Positions 8,152 to 17,098 of a stretch of 64,000 bases of DNA are shown in pieces. The stretch spans positions 186,001 to 250,000 of the forward strand of contig NZ_WIAO01000003.1 in NCBI RefSeq assembly GCF_009451885.1, read 5' to 3'. The notes beneath the pieces are model-generated. The model was not told the DNA's origin and searched no databases. It was given only the letters and a program-made list of their open reading frames with translations. Source of the DNA: Glycomyces albidus. GTDB taxonomy: Bacteria; Actinomycetota; Actinomycetes; Mycobacteriales; Micromonosporaceae. Position numbers and translations under genes: made by a program. Positions within the stretch are counted from its first letter, which is position 1. Each line of letters begins with the position of its first letter.

Positions 8152-9276
8152 ATGGGCGACCTGCGGATCGGCATCGTGAGCCCCTATTCCTTCGACGTCC
8201 CCGGCGGCGTCCAGTTCCACATCCGCGACCTGGCCGAGACCCTCATCGACGCCGGTCACGACGTCTCGGTCCTGGCCCCGGCCGCCGACACCGCGAACCT
8301 GCCCGACTTCGTCGTGCCCGGCGGCAAGGCCGTCGCCGTGCCGTACAACGGGTCGATCGCGCGGCTCGCGTTCGGGCCGCGTTCGGCCGCGCGGGTCCGC
8401 AAGTGGTGCAACGAGGGCGGCTTCGACGTGATCCACGTCCACGAGCCGCTCACGCCGAGCCTGGCGTGCCTGGCGGTGCTCAACGCCCGCTGCCCGGTGG
8501 TGGCGACGTTCCACACCGCGATGACCCGCTCGCGGATCCTGGCGGCCGGGAAGCACATGGCGCAGCTCGTCCTCGAGAACCTCTCGGCGCGGATCGCGGT
8601 GAGCCCCTACGCCCGGAAGGTCCAGGTCGAGCACCTCGGCGGCGGCGCGGTCGAGATCCCCAACGGGGTGCCGGTCGCGTTCTACCGCAAGGCCGCCCCG
8701 CTCGCTGACAAGCCCGACGGCCCCACGATCGGGTTCATGGGCCGGTTCACCGAGTCCCGGAAGGGCTTCCCGATCCTGCGGGACGCCTTCGCGCGCTTGG
8801 CCGCCGACCGCCCCGACCTGCACCTCCTCGTCGTGGGCCGCGGCGACCCGGAAGCGGCCGTGGCCGGGCTCGACCCCGCGATCGCCTCCCGGATCCGCTT
8901 TCTCGGCGCCGTCTCGGACGAGGAGAAGGCGTCGATGCTCGCCGGCGTCGACCTGTACGTCGCCCCCAACACCGGCGGTGAGTCCTTCGGGATGATCCTC
9001 ACCGAGGCCATGGCCGCGGGCACCTGCGTGCTGGCCAGCGACATCGAGGCGTTCCGGTCGGTCCTCGACGACGGCCGCGCGGGGGAGCTGTTCGCGATGG
9101 GCGACGCGGCCGACCTCGCCGAGAAGGCCGGGCGGCTCCTCGACCACCCCGAACTCCGTACAGCGTACGTGGACCGGGCGAACGAGTGGGTCAAGCGCTT
9201 CGACTGGCCCGAGGTCGCCGCGCGCCTCCTCGAGGTCTACCGCGCCGCCATCGAAGCGGGCGCCGAGCGCCGCTGA
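8152..9276 (+). CDS. pimA: Phosphatidylinositol alpha-mannosyltransferase (GT4)
   Basis: 374 residues; transfers mannose from GDP-mannose to phosphatidylinositol at the cytoplasmic face of the membrane, the first step of PIM synthesis. Seen are the N-terminal IVSPYSFDVPGGVQFHIRDL with its GGV loop, HVHEPLTPSLA, and the GT4 donor-site E-x7-E signature (ESFGMILTEAMAAGTCVLAS). The ATG at 8152 follows GGAGG. It ends the phosphoinositide cluster. No clear terminator lies before the next gene. Confidence 0.95.
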   Translation: MGDLRIGIVSPYSFDVPGGVQFHIRDLAETLIDAGHDVSVLAPAADTANLPDFVVPGGKAVAVPYNGSIARLAFGPRSAARVRKWCNEGGFDVIHVHEPLTPSLACLAVLNARCPVVATFHTAMTRSRILAAGKHMAQLVLENLSARIAVSPYARKVQVEHLGGGAVEIPNGVPVAFYRKAAPLADKPDGPTIGFMGRFTESRKGFPILRDAFARLAADRPDLHLLVVGRGDPEAAVAGLDPAIASRIRFLGAVSDEEKASMLAGVDLYVAPNTGGESFGMILTEAMAAGTCVLASDIEAFRSVLDDGRAGELFAMGDAADLAEKAGRLLDHPELRTAYVDRANEWVKRFDWPEVAARLLEVYRAAIEAGAERR

Positions 9277-9391
9277 ACTCGGTCCGTGACAGGATCTTTA
9301 CTGAGCGTGCCCATCGGGTTCATAATGAGGGCGAACGGCCCGCGTAGTCCCGTGCAGCCGCACGCGCGCGGGCCGGACGGAGGGCAGTCGG

Positions 9392-9850
9392 ATGGCCGAT
9401 GTCTCGCACAGGGGTGACCTCACCACGCACCCTGACGTACACGAAATGCGGGCACGCTACGACAAGATGCTCGGCCGCAGGGATGTGGCGCTCATCGACG
9501 CGCCCGTCTTCCTCGTCGGCCTCTACTGCGTGATCTCGCCCTGGGTCGTCGGGTTCGCCGCCGCCCAAGCGGATCTCGCGACGCACAACCTCATCATCGG
9601 AATCGCGATCGGGCTCGTCGCCCTCGGATTCACGATCGCGCCGGAGCGCATGTACGGCATGAGCTGGGCGATGTGCGCGATCGGCCTCTGGATGTGCTTC
9701 TCGCCCTGGGTGCTCGCCACCGACCCGGGCCCGGGCATCATCTGGAACAACATCATCGTCGGCGTGCTGACCTTCCTGCTCGGCCTCATGGCCGCCTGGC
9801 AGGTCCGCAGCTCTCGCGGCGAGCCGGGAACCGCGGGAAGGGAGGTGTAG
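9392..9850 (+). CDS. SPW-repeat membrane protein
   Basis: 152 residues with four predicted membrane helices arranged as two copies of the SPW repeat: [12 protein letters not shown] followed by a helix, and [12 protein letters not shown] followed by a helix. Such proteins are common in actinobacteria and their role is unknown. GGAGGG lies about ten bases before the ATG. About 40 hydrophilic residues precede the first helix. Confidence 0.85.
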   Translation: MADVSHRGDLTTHPDVHEMRARYDKMLGRRDVALIDAPVFLVGLYCVISPWVVGFAAAQADLATHNLIIGIAIGLVALGFTIAPERMYGMSWAMCAIGLWMCFSPWVLATDPGPGIIWNNIIVGVLTFLLGLMAAWQVRSSRGEPGTAGREV

Positions 9851-9877
9851 CGACCGCCCCGAGCACCGCATGGGCAC

Positions 9878-9901
9878 CCGCGGCCGGAACTCCGGCCGCG
9901 G
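9878..9901 (+). terminator. Palindromic hairpin after the SPW gene
   Basis: Two perfect 11-base arms (9878-9888 and 9891-9901) flank two bases. The stem is GC-rich and there is no T tract. It sits between two same-strand genes and probably terminates or attenuates transcription. Confidence 0.5.
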
Positions 9902-9916
9902 CCGTATGCCCGTACG

Positions 9917-10405
9917 ATGATCCCGATGTGGTGGTTGGCCGTGCTCGTGACGATCGTGGCCGTCGTCGGCGCGTACGCGACGTGGACGGTCGCGCGTGTG
10001 GAGCGCCTGCACCGCCGGGCCCGCGCCGCCGAGGCTGCCCTCCTCGCCAAACTCGACGACCGCGCCGAGACGGTCCTCAAATTCGTGGGCAACCCCGGGT
10101 TCGAGGAGGTCGTCGCCCTCGCCCTGTCCGTGGTCGCCGTCCCCGCCGACACCCAGCGCCAGCGCGAGCTGCGCGAGTACGCCGAGAACGACCTCACCCA
10201 CGCGCTGCGCGAACTCGCCCAGAACCCGGTCTGGACCGAGGACCTCGAGTCGGCGAACCGCCGGGTGGCCCTGGCCCGCCAGATCCACACCGACTTCGTG
10301 CGCGACGCCGTCGCCTCCCGGTCCCTCCCGATGGCCGTCCTCCTGCGCCTCCACCACCGGCTCCAGCGCCCCCAGTACTGGGACATCGACGACCCGGTCC
10401 AGTGA
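9917..10405 (+). CDS. LemA-like single-pass membrane protein
   Basis: 162 residues. One N-terminal membrane helix (residues 4-22) is followed by an amphipathic helical domain starting [20 protein letters not shown], which resembles the LemA fold with its long antiparallel helices. The ATG at 9917 has little ribosome-site sequence. It lies upstream of pdxS. Function unknown; the LemA assignment is an inference from pattern, not from a diagnostic motif. Confidence 0.65.
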   Translation: MIPMWWLAVLVTIVAVVGAYATWTVARVERLHRRARAAEAALLAKLDDRAETVLKFVGNPGFEEVVALALSVVAVPADTQRQRELREYAENDLTHALRELAQNPVWTEDLESANRRVALARQIHTDFVRDAVASRSLPMAVLLRLHHRLQRPQYWDIDDPVQ

Positions 10406-10459
10406 CCCGGCCGCCCGCGACCGGTTTGTATCACCGGGGCTGTGAGGCGGGTCGCGGCG

Positions 10460-10465
10460 TAGAAT
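10460..10465 (+). promoter_or_regulatory. Probable -10 box for pdxS
   Basis: TAGAAT lies about 80 bases upstream of the chosen pdxS start, after the end of the preceding gene. No matching -35 was identified. Confidence 0.4.
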
Positions 10466-10548
10466 CGGCCAGGTCAGCACCCCCACCTCGGCGGAGCCTC
10501 CAGGCCCGTGCCGAGCAGCCCGTGGACGTACAGATGGAGCCGGTGACC

Positions 10549-11454
10549 GTGTCAGAGACCCAGAAGACCGAGGCCGAGGTCGGGACCGCCCGCGTCAAGC
10601 GCGGCATGGCCGACATGCTGAAGGGCGGCGTCATCATGGACGTCGTCACCCCTGAGCAGGCCAGGATCGCCGAGGACGCCGGGGCCGTCGCGGTCATGGC
10701 GCTCGAGCGCGTCCCCGCGGACATCCGCGCGGAGGGCGGTGTCTCCCGCATGTCCGACCCCGACATGATCGACGGCATCATCGAGGCCGTCTCGATCCCG
10801 GTCATGGCGAAGGCCCGCATCGGCCACTTCGTCGAGGCCCAGGTCCTGGAGTCCCTCGGCGTGGACTACGTCGACGAGTCCGAGGTCCTCACCCCGGCCG
10901 ACGAGGCCAACCACATCGACAAGTGGAAGTTCAACGTGCCGTTCGTGTGTGGTGCGACCAACCTCGGCGAGGCCCTGCGCCGCATCGGCGAGGGCGCGGC
11001 CATGATCCGCTCCAAGGGCGAGGCCGGTACCGGCAACGTCGTCGAGGCCACCCGCCACATGCGGCAGATCCGCCAGGACATCGGCCGGCTCGCCACCCTC
11101 GACTCGACCGAGCTGTACGCCGCCGCCAAGGAGCTGCGCGCCCCGTACGAGCTGGTCGCCGAAGTGGCCCGGCTCGGGAAGCTCCCGGTCGTGCTCTTCA
11201 CCGCCGGCGGCATCGCCACGCCCGCCGACGCGGCCATGATGATGCAGCTCGGCGCCGAGGGCGTCTTCGTCGGCTCGGGCATCTTCAAGTCCGGCGACCC
11301 GGCCAAGCGCGCCGCCGCCATCGTCAAGGCCACGGCCTTCCACGACGACCCGAAGATCATCGCCGAGGTCTCCCGCGGCCTGGGCGAGGCGATGGTCGGC
11401 ATCAACGTCGACACCCTCTCCGAGGAGCAGAAGCTCGCCAAGCGCGGCTGGTAG
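10549..11454 (+). CDS. pdxS: Pyridoxal 5'-phosphate synthase, lyase subunit
   Basis: 301 residues. It condenses ribose 5-phosphate, glyceraldehyde 3-phosphate and ammonia to PLP in a 12-mer with PdxT. The (beta/alpha)8 barrel is nearly invariant: [63 protein letters not shown], and [20 protein letters not shown]. The catalytic lysines in VMAKAR and RSKGEAG are intact. I chose the GTG at 10549 because GGAG lies nine bases upstream and this gives the usual family length; the in-frame ATG at 10534 is the alternative. Unusually, its partner pdxT is 2 kb away with four genes between. Confidence 0.97.
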   Translation: MSETQKTEAEVGTARVKRGMADMLKGGVIMDVVTPEQARIAEDAGAVAVMALERVPADIRAEGGVSRMSDPDMIDGIIEAVSIPVMAKARIGHFVEAQVLESLGVDYVDESEVLTPADEANHIDKWKFNVPFVCGATNLGEALRRIGEGAAMIRSKGEAGTGNVVEATRHMRQIRQDIGRLATLDSTELYAAAKELRAPYELVAEVARLGKLPVVLFTAGGIATPADAAMMMQLGAEGVFVGSGIFKSGDPAKRAAAIVKATAFHDDPKIIAEVSRGLGEAMVGINVDTLSEEQKLAKRGW

Positions 11455-11463
11455 CGCGCACGC

Positions 11464-11496
11464 GAACGGGCCCGGACGCAGCGTCCGGGCCCGTTC
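11464..11496. terminator. Bidirectional terminator between pdxS and the inhibitor gene
   Basis: Perfect 16-base arms (11464-11479 and 11481-11496) around one base form a very stable GC-rich stem between two convergent genes. Confidence 0.75.
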
Positions 11497-11507
11497 GGTG
11501 TCTCGTC

Positions 11508-11921
11508 TCAGGACCCGGCGATGTCGAAGAGCGCTCCGCCGGTCGCGAGCATCCCTTCGCAGTGGTTGCCGAAGTCGCCCTCGTAGTAGACCACCTCGCC
11601 CTCCCAGATGCCGAAGCCCTTGAGGGTCACCGGCGCGTGCTCCTTGGTGCACATGCCGTCCGCGGCTTCGAGGAGCCCGATCTCGCCGCCCACGCCGGTG
11701 AGCTGGATGCACGACTCCTCGCCGCGGTCGTGCCCGTGCCCGTGCGGGCAGGACAGGGCCGAGCGTTCGGTCGGGCCGGTCTCGCGGTCGACCTCCAGGT
11801 ACAGGAACCCGGCGCCGACGCCGTTCCCCGCTCCGGGGTCGACCGGGACGGGTTCGGCATGGGCCGGTGCGGGACTGAGAGCGACGAGCGCTGCGGCGCT
11901 CAGAGCGGCGAGTGTGCGCAT
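11508..11921 (-). CDS. Secreted subtilisin-inhibitor-like (SSI) protease inhibitor with lysine at P1
   Basis: 137 residues with a signal peptide (cleavage likely after AHA-22). Four cysteines (58, 71, 91, 121) have nearly the spacing of Streptomyces subtilisin inhibitor, giving two disulfides. The first pair frames CPHGHGHDRGEESC, the family signature in variant form. The reactive loop reads C91-T-K93-E94-H-A-P-V, so alignment puts lysine at P1, where SSI has methionine; that predicts trypsin-like rather than subtilisin-like targets. The end GIWEGEVVYYEGDF is also typical. The ATG is preceded six bases away by TAGGAT, so the gene is probably leaderless. Confidence 0.8.
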   Translation of the reverse strand: MRTLAALSAAALVALSPAPAHAEPVPVDPGAGNGVGAGFLYLEVDRETGPTERSALSCPHGHGHDRGEESCIQLTGVGGEIGLLEAADGMCTKEHAPVTLKGFGIWEGEVVYYEGDFGNHCEGMLATGGALFDIAGS

Positions 11922-11927
11922 GGGCCG

Positions 11928-11933
11928 ATCCTA
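11928..11933 (-). promoter_or_regulatory. Leaderless -10 box of the inhibitor gene
   Basis: On the minus strand TAGGAT ends six bases before the ATG at 11921. Confidence 0.55.
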
Positions 11934-11981
11934 AGGACCCGCGGGCCCCTGAACCGGCTTCGACACACCGCGCCCCCGGCA

Positions 11982-11987
11982 TAGGCT
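11982..11987 (+). promoter_or_regulatory. Leaderless -10 box of the 101-residue protein gene
   Basis: TAGGCT ends seven bases before the ATG at 11995, with no Shine-Dalgarno sequence in between. It lies about 50 bases from the divergent inhibitor promoter. Confidence 0.55.
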
Positions 11988-11994
11988 TGGGGCC

Positions 11995-12300
11995 ATGGAC
12001 GCAACCGATCTCGACCGCTATCCGACGCCCGAACTCCAGCGGCGCGCCTTCGCGCTCGCGCGCGAGCGCCGCGACTGGCGGTTCTTCATCGAACTGTTCC
12101 GCCACACCCCGACCGCGCTCGAAGCCGAGGACCTCGACCCGGACGTGTCGGAGATCGGCGTGGCCATCGACGACCTCGTCAGCATCTGGCGCGAGGCCAC
12201 CAAGGGCGACTGGGGCGGCGCGGAGCCGCTGGCCCGCGCCGCGTTCATCGACTACATCAGCAGGCACGGCGCAGGCGGCGGCGACCGGGATCGGCCTTAG
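11995..12300 (+). CDS. Small acidic helical protein of unknown function
   Basis: 101 residues, with no membrane segment or signal. It begins MDATDLDRYPTPELQRRAFA and contains RERRDWRFFIELFRHTPTALEAEDL, a predicted all-helical fold. I do not recognise a family. The gene is divergent from the inhibitor gene and probably leaderless. Its TAG stop overlaps the convergent gene's stop (TTAG, 12297-12300). Confidence 0.75.
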   Translation: MDATDLDRYPTPELQRRAFALARERRDWRFFIELFRHTPTALEAEDLDPDVSEIGVAIDDLVSIWREATKGDWGGAEPLARAAFIDYISRHGAGGGDRDRP

Positions 12301-12890
12301 CCCTCGTCCTTCGCGTCGCCGTCAGCCTCCGGCTCGGGGACCGGGCCGCCGTCCATCCAGTAGCGGATGTCGGAGGAGAACAGCCACCACAGCGCCAGCA
12401 CCGCCCCGAACACCCAGGGCGCGACGAGCAGGCTGAACTGGGTCGACATGAACATGGCGACGAGGAACGAGACCGCGGTCGCGCCGACGGCCCACCAGCG
12501 GACGGCCTTGGCGCGGGTCTTGAAGCGCAGCGTGCACATCGCCATGATGATCGCGGCGAGGATCGTGATCCCGGCGATGGTGAAGCCCGCGACCAGGAAC
12601 GCCGTGCTCTGGAAGGTGTCGTGGGCGGCCCGCGCGAGTGCTTCGGGCGTGCCCTCGGCCGGCGGGTTCTCGGTGTAGAACTCGAGGATCTCCTCGTACG
12701 AGGTCGAGCGGCTCGACATGACGTTCAGGGCGTAGAAGTTGCCGGCGAACACCGCGGAGACCACCTGGACCCACAGGGCGATCTGGAGGCGCAGGACCTT
12801 CTTGGGCCTGGCGTTCGGGTCGTCCCCCTCGGGCTCGGGCGCGCCCTTGCCTGGATCGCGGTCGCGGCCGAAGTTCGGTTGGGGGAGCAT
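12297..12890 (-). CDS. Four-helix membrane protein of unknown function
   Basis: 197 residues. A charged, proline-rich cytoplasmic N-terminus (about 32 residues) precedes helix 1 (IALWVQVVSAVFAGNFYAL), an external loop of about 45 residues, and three more helices (near 95-115, 130-148 and 153-170), ending in an acidic tail. No catalytic motif was seen. It follows a second small membrane protein gene by 36 bases on the same strand, so the two are probably one operon. Its stop codon overlaps that of the convergent 101-residue gene. Confidence 0.75.
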   Translation of the reverse strand: MLPQPNFGRDRDPGKGAPEPEGDDPNARPKKVLRLQIALWVQVVSAVFAGNFYALNVMSSRSTSYEEILEFYTENPPAEGTPEALARAAHDTFQSTAFLVAGFTIAGITILAAIIMAMCTLRFKTRAKAVRWWAVGATAVSFLVAMFMSTQFSLLVAPWVFGAVLALWWLFSSDIRYWMDGGPVPEPEADGDAKDEG

Positions 12891-12926
12891 CTGCGTGCCT
12901 CTCAGACGGGGATCGGTCGCCGCCCG

Positions 12927-13337
12927 CTAGTGGTTGAACCAGCGGCGGGCGAAGCGCTCGGTAAGCGTTCCCAGAATCGTAATCGGCACGATGGCGAGGC
13001 CGATGCACAGCGCCCAGTAGAGTCCGCCGGTGAACAGCAGCCAGCCGAGGCCGACCAGCGCGGCCACCTGGACGAGCAGGATCAGGATCCACAGGATCCG
13101 CCACTGGAAGTGCATGAGCAGGGTCGAGAGCAGCAAGAACACCGCGAGGGCGCCGAGGCCCGCCGCGCCGCGGTAGACGTCGTGCTCGGCCGCGGGCGGC
13201 ACGAACTCGCGCGCGGTGTGGTGGAGCAGGACGATCAGGCCGCCGATGACGAGGGCGAGGAGCGCCTCCAGCCACATGGTGTTCCGGGCGGCCCGCACCG
13301 CGCGGGGCATCGGGTTGCGCTTCGAGTTCTTGGGCAT
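12927..13337 (-). CDS. Small four-helix membrane protein of unknown function
   Basis: 136 residues: a basic N-terminus (MPKNSKRNPMPRAVRAARNT) and four hydrophobic helices joined by short loops. GGAGAGAG precedes the ATG. It is first in a probable two-gene operon with the 197-residue membrane protein. Families of this shape are widespread in actinobacteria, but no function is indicated. Confidence 0.75.
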   Translation of the reverse strand: MPKNSKRNPMPRAVRAARNTMWLEALLALVIGGLIVLLHHTAREFVPPAAEHDVYRGAAGLGALAVFLLLSTLLMHFQWRILWILILLVQVAALVGLGWLLFTGGLYWALCIGLAIVPITILGTLTERFARRWFNH

Positions 13338-13514
13338 CGCTCTCTCCAGGGCGTCAAGGGGTGCGGCAGGTTCGATCCGAGACTTTAACGGATCGTCACC
13401 TCCCGGCCGAGTTCAGGCCGGATTCGGTCACAGCGGCGATCGACCAGGTAGGCGCCCGCGCGGTCCGCGATTACCCTTGAGTGGCCCGCAGCCGCCTAGT
13501 TTTGGAGTTCTCTG

Positions 13515-14186
13515 ATGACCGTGCCCCGGATCGGCGTGCTCGCCCTGCAGGGCGACGTGGTGGACCACATGCGCGCCCTCGAGGCCGCCGGGGCCGAGGC
13601 CGCGCCGGTGCGGCGCGCCGCCGAACTCGACGCGGTCGAGGGTCTGGTGATCCCCGGCGGGGAGTCCACCACCATGAGCAAGCTCCTGGAGATCTTCGAC
13701 CTGTTCGACCCGGTCAAGAAGCGGCTCGACGAGGGGATGCCCGCGTTCGGGTCCTGCGCGGGCATGATCATGCTCGCCGAGGAGGTCCTCGACGGCCGGC
13801 CCGACCAGCGCTCGTTCGGCGTCATACCGATGACGGTGCGCCGCAACGCCTTCGGCCGCCAGGTCGATTCGTTCGAGACGGAGATCGAGGTCGCGGGCCT
13901 CGACGGCGGCCCGTTCAAGGCGGTGTTCATCCGCGCGCCGTGGGTCGAGCGGGTCGGCGGCGGCGTCGAGGTGCTGGCGACGGTCGCGAGCGCGGCCGAC
14001 AGCGGTCACGGAGGCCCTGATGGCGCGGGCGGTAGGATCGTCGCGGTACGTGCGGGCGCCTGCCTGGCCACCTCCTTCCACCCGGAGGTGACCGCCGACG
14101 CGCGGGTGCACGAGTACTTCGTGGACATGGTCCGAAGCGCGAACGCCGGACCGGACGAGCAAGAGGAACGAGGAACGCCGGGATGA
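13515..14186 (+). CDS. pdxT: Pyridoxal 5'-phosphate synthase, glutaminase subunit
   Basis: 223 residues. A class I glutamine amidotransferase that delivers ammonia to PdxS. The triad is Cys81 in GSCAGMIM, with His189 and Glu191 in [18 protein letters not shown] is the glutamine-binding loop. A glycine/aspartate-rich insertion (about 160-172) before the last strand lengthens it relative to B. subtilis PdxT. A TTTGGAG ribosome site precedes the ATG. It overlaps yebC by ATGA. Confidence 0.96.
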   Translation: MTVPRIGVLALQGDVVDHMRALEAAGAEAAPVRRAAELDAVEGLVIPGGESTTMSKLLEIFDLFDPVKKRLDEGMPAFGSCAGMIMLAEEVLDGRPDQRSFGVIPMTVRRNAFGRQVDSFETEIEVAGLDGGPFKAVFIRAPWVERVGGGVEVLATVASAADSGHGGPDGAGGRIVAVRAGACLATSFHPEVTADARVHEYFVDMVRSANAGPDEQEERGTPG

Positions 14187-14944
14187 GTGGTCACTCCAAG
14201 TGGGCGACGACCAAGCACAAGAAGGCCGCGATCGACGCCAAGCGGGGCAAGATCTTCGCGAAGCTGATCAAGAACATCGAGGTCGCGGCGCGTACCGGCG
14301 GTGCCGACCCCGCGGGCAACCCGACGCTCTTCGACGCGATCCAGAAGGCCAAGAAGAGCTCGGTCCCCAATGACAACATCGACCGCGCCGTCAAGCGCGG
14401 CGGCGGGCTCGACGGCGGGGGCGTCGACTACGAGACGCTCATGTACGAGGGCTACGCCCCGGGCGGCGTCGCGGTCCTGATCGAGTGCCTGACCGACAAC
14501 CGCAACCGCGCCGCGGCCGAGGTCCGGGTGGCGCTGACGCGCAACGGCGGCTCCCTCGGGGAGGCCGGCTCGGTCGCGTACATGTTCTCCCGCAAGGGCG
14601 TCATCATGGTCCCGGCCGCCGACGGCCTGACCGAGGACGACCTGCTCATGGCGGTCCTCGACGCGGGCGCCGAAGAGGTCAACGCCCTGGGCGAGGACGG
14701 CTTCGAGGTCCTGTGCGAGCCGACCGACCTGGTCGCGGTCCGCACCGCCCTCCAGGACGCCGGGATCGACTACGACTCCGCCGAGGCCGGCTTCCAGCCG
14801 TCCGTGCAGATCGAGGTCGACGTCGAAGGCGCCCGCAAGGTGCTCAGGGTCGTCGACGCCCTCGAGGACTCCGACGAGGTCCAGAACGTGTGGACGAACG
14901 CCGACATCAGCGACGACGTCCTCGCCAAGCTCGACGAGGAGTAG
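14183..14944 (+). CDS. yebC: YebC/PmpR-family protein
   Basis: 253 residues, starting [20 protein letters not shown], the family hallmark. Three-domain cytoplasmic protein; family members act as DNA-binding regulators or, as shown for some, help translation through proline stretches. It is coupled to pdxT by a four-base overlap. In most actinobacteria yebC leads directly into ruvCAB; here an MFS gene on the other strand intervenes. Confidence 0.95.
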   Translation: MSGHSKWATTKHKKAAIDAKRGKIFAKLIKNIEVAARTGGADPAGNPTLFDAIQKAKKSSVPNDNIDRAVKRGGGLDGGGVDYETLMYEGYAPGGVAVLIECLTDNRNRAAAEVRVALTRNGGSLGEAGSVAYMFSRKGVIMVPAADGLTEDDLLMAVLDAGAEEVNALGEDGFEVLCEPTDLVAVRTALQDAGIDYDSAEAGFQPSVQIEVDVEGARKVLRVVDALEDSDEVQNVWTNADISDDVLAKLDEE

Positions 14945-14950
14945 CGGCGC

Positions 14951-14997
14951 CGAACGCGAAGGGCCCGGAGCGAATCGCTCCGGGCCCTCCGCGTTCG
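14951..14997. terminator. Bidirectional terminator between yebC and the MFS gene
   Basis: Eight-base outer arms (CGAACGCG/CGCGTTCG) and inner arms GGGCCCGGAGCGA/TCGCTCCGGGCCC form a long hairpin between convergent genes. Confidence 0.8.
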
Positions 14998-15008
14998 TTC
15001 GATCGCCC

Positions 15009-16259
15009 CTATTCGATGCCTTCGACCGGCTCGCGGCGGTAGACCGCGATCGTCCACGCGACCGCGACCGCCGTCGCCACCGCGTACACGCCGATGCCGA
15101 GCGTCATGCTCGCGAGGGTCACGCCGCCGACGGTCGCCAGCGCCGGCAGGGCGCCGCCGGCCGCCATCTGGAGCGAGCCCATGAACGCGGACGCGGTGCC
15201 GGCGATCTGCGGCGGCTGGGACGACATCGCGGCCGCACCGGCGTTCGGGAAGACCACGCCGCAGCCGAACATCATGAGCACGATCCCGGCCGGGACCGTC
15301 CACAGGTTCTCGACCCCGGCGACCTGGACGCCCACGAGCCATGCGACGCCGGCCAGCGAGATGGCCATGCCGGTGATCATGCGGCTGCTCGACCGGGTGC
15401 GGTCGATGGCCATCATGTTCGCCTGGTTGCCCGCCAGCAGCGCGAGGGTGCCGACGGCGAAGAGCAGCGAGAAGAACCCCGGGGAGGCCCCGAGCTCCTC
15501 CTGCGAGATGAAGCTGAACGTCGACACGTACGTGAACAGCATCGAGAAGTTCATGAGGACCGCGATGGTCGGGGCGATGAAGTGGGCGTCGCGCACCAGC
15601 GTCACCAGGGCCGAACCGAACTCGCGGGCGGTCATCGACCGGCGCTCCTCCGCGGGGAGGCTCTCGGGCAGGAACTTCCACACCAGGAACGTCGACAGCG
15701 CCGACAGGACCGCCATGAACACGAAGACGGTCTGCCACGGTCCGAAGCGGATGAGCTGGGCGCCGACGATCGGGCCGAGCATCGGCGCGAGCATCGTGAC
15801 GAACATCATCTTGGCCGTGAACCGGGTCATGTCGTCCCCGGCGAAGTGGTCCCGGATGACCGCGCGGGCCACGACCACGCCGGCCGCGCCGCTGAGGCCC
15901 TGCAGGAACCGGAGCACGATGAGCAGGTCGGCGCTGGTGGCGACCGCGCACAGCAGCGACGCGAGCGTGAACACCGACATGCCGATGAGCAGCGGCTTGC
16001 GGCGGCCGAAGCGGTCGGAGAGCGGCCCGACGACGGCCTGCCCCAGGCCCATGCCGATCATCATCGACGTCAGCGTGAGCTGGATGCGGCTCTCGGGCGT
16101 GCCGAACGCCTCGGCCATGGCGGGGAAGGCGGGCAGGTACAGGTCGATCGCGATCGGCGCGGTCGCGGAGAGGGCGCCGAGGACGAACACCATGGTGGCT
16201 ATGAAGCGTCGTGAGTGGCCGTCGGCGACGGCGGGCGGCATGAAGGCAGCAGCAGACAC
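15009..16259 (-). CDS. MFS drug exporter, Bcr/CflA family
   Basis: 416 residues and 12 membrane helices. Motif A between helices 2 and 3 is GPLSDRFGRRKPLLIG. The N-terminal SATAPIAIDLYLPAFPAMA is characteristic of the Bcr/CflA subfamily, which exports drugs such as bicyclomycin and chloramphenicol as well as sulfonamides and cysteine. It is transcribed away from ruvC. A TetR-like operator lies about 120 bases upstream of the start. Confidence 0.9.
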   Translation of the reverse strand: MSAAAFMPPAVADGHSRRFIATMVFVLGALSATAPIAIDLYLPAFPAMAEAFGTPESRIQLTLTSMMIGMGLGQAVVGPLSDRFGRRKPLLIGMSVFTLASLLCAVATSADLLIVLRFLQGLSGAAGVVVARAVIRDHFAGDDMTRFTAKMMFVTMLAPMLGPIVGAQLIRFGPWQTVFVFMAVLSALSTFLVWKFLPESLPAEERRSMTAREFGSALVTLVRDAHFIAPTIAVLMNFSMLFTYVSTFSFISQEELGASPGFFSLLFAVGTLALLAGNQANMMAIDRTRSSSRMITGMAISLAGVAWLVGVQVAGVENLWTVPAGIVLMMFGCGVVFPNAGAAAMSSQPPQIAGTASAFMGSLQMAAGGALPALATVGGVTLASMTLGIGVYAVATAVAVAWTIAVYRREPVEGIE

Positions 16260-16378
16260 AGTTGTTCCAAACCAGTGGTTCGCGGAGCGGAGCAGGGGCG
16301 GCCGAGCCCCGCGGGTCGCCTCGTTGCGCCGATGGGGGGCGAGTGCGGTGCAGTCGGCCGACTACAACGAAATCACGT

Positions 16379-16398
16379 CACTTGCCGGTCGGCAAGTG
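16379..16398. promoter_or_regulatory. TetR-type operator palindrome
   Basis: CACTTGCCGGTCGGCAAGTG: nine-base arms are perfectly symmetric around two central bases. This form is typical of TetR-family operators and it lies in the divergent region between the MFS exporter and ruvC. No TetR gene is present in this window, so the regulator would be encoded elsewhere. Confidence 0.55.
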
Positions 16399-16531
16399 GT
16401 TTATGGGCAAGGCCACCAGTCCGATTTCCGACCCGCACCCGTCGGCTTCGAACACCCGCCGCGCGGCGCTTGCGGACCGAACGTCGGACCGGCCGGATAA
16501 GCTGACGCGAACCGAGCGACAGGAGGAGTGC

Positions 16532-17098
16532 GTGCGCGTGATGGGGATCGACCCGGGCCTGACCCGCTGCGGCATCGGGGTCGTCGAAGGACGCCCCGGC
16601 GCGCCCGGCACCATGGTCGCCGTCACCGTCGTCCGCACCGATCCCGAAGCGCCCCTTGCCGAACGGCTCCTCGCGCTCGACGACGGCCTGCGCGCTCTGC
16701 TCGAGCTCCACCAGCCCGAGGCCGTCGCCGTCGAACGGGTCTTCAGCCAGCACAACGTCTCCAGCGTCATCGGCACCGCCCAGGCCTCCGGGATCGCGCT
16801 CCTCGCCGCCGCCCGCCGCGGCCTGCCCACGGCCACCTACACGCCCTCCGAAGTCAAGAACGCCGTGTGCGGCAACGGCACCGCCGACAAGCGCCAGATC
16901 ACCAGCATGGTCACCCGCATCCTCCGCCTCAAGGAGGCGCCCAAGCCCGCCGACGCCGCCGACGCGCTCGCGATCGCCGTCTGCCACTTGTGGAGGGGCG
17001 GCGTCAAGGCCCGCATCGAATCCGCCCGCATCGAATCCGCGCACCGGGCCGCCTCGCAGTCCGCGGCGGCCGCCGCCGCAGCGAGGGGACGCCGATGA
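16532..17098 (+). CDS. ruvC: Holliday junction resolvase RuvC
   Basis: 188 residues. The RNase H-like active site has all four acidic residues: D7 (MGIDPGL), E68 (VAVERVF), D141 and D144 (ADAADALAIA). It cuts Holliday junctions after RuvAB branch migration. The GTG at 16532 follows AGGAGG. A -10 candidate TAAGCT lies at 16498-16503. The last 25 residues are an alanine-rich tail with a short repeat (RIESA twice). It overlaps ruvA by ATGA. Confidence 0.95.
   Translation: MRVMGIDPGLTRCGIGVVEGRPGAPGTMVAVTVVRTDPEAPLAERLLALDDGLRALLELHQPEAVAVERVFSQHNVSSVIGTAQASGIALLAAARRGLPTATYTPSEVKNAVCGNGTADKRQITSMVTRILRLKEAPKPADAADALAIAVCHLWRGGVKARIESARIESAHRAASQSAAAAAAARGRR

Noticed and set aside
13338-13514. 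Region before pdxT examined for a PLP-linked riboswitch or PdxR site
   Set aside because: Only a -10-like TAGTTT and a ribosome site were seen; no paired direct repeats or structured element could be defended.
16441-16531. Possible LexA/SOS box upstream of ruvC (TTCGAACAC at about 16447)
   Set aside because: Only a half-match to TCGAAC-n4-GTTCGA is present; the second half is missing.
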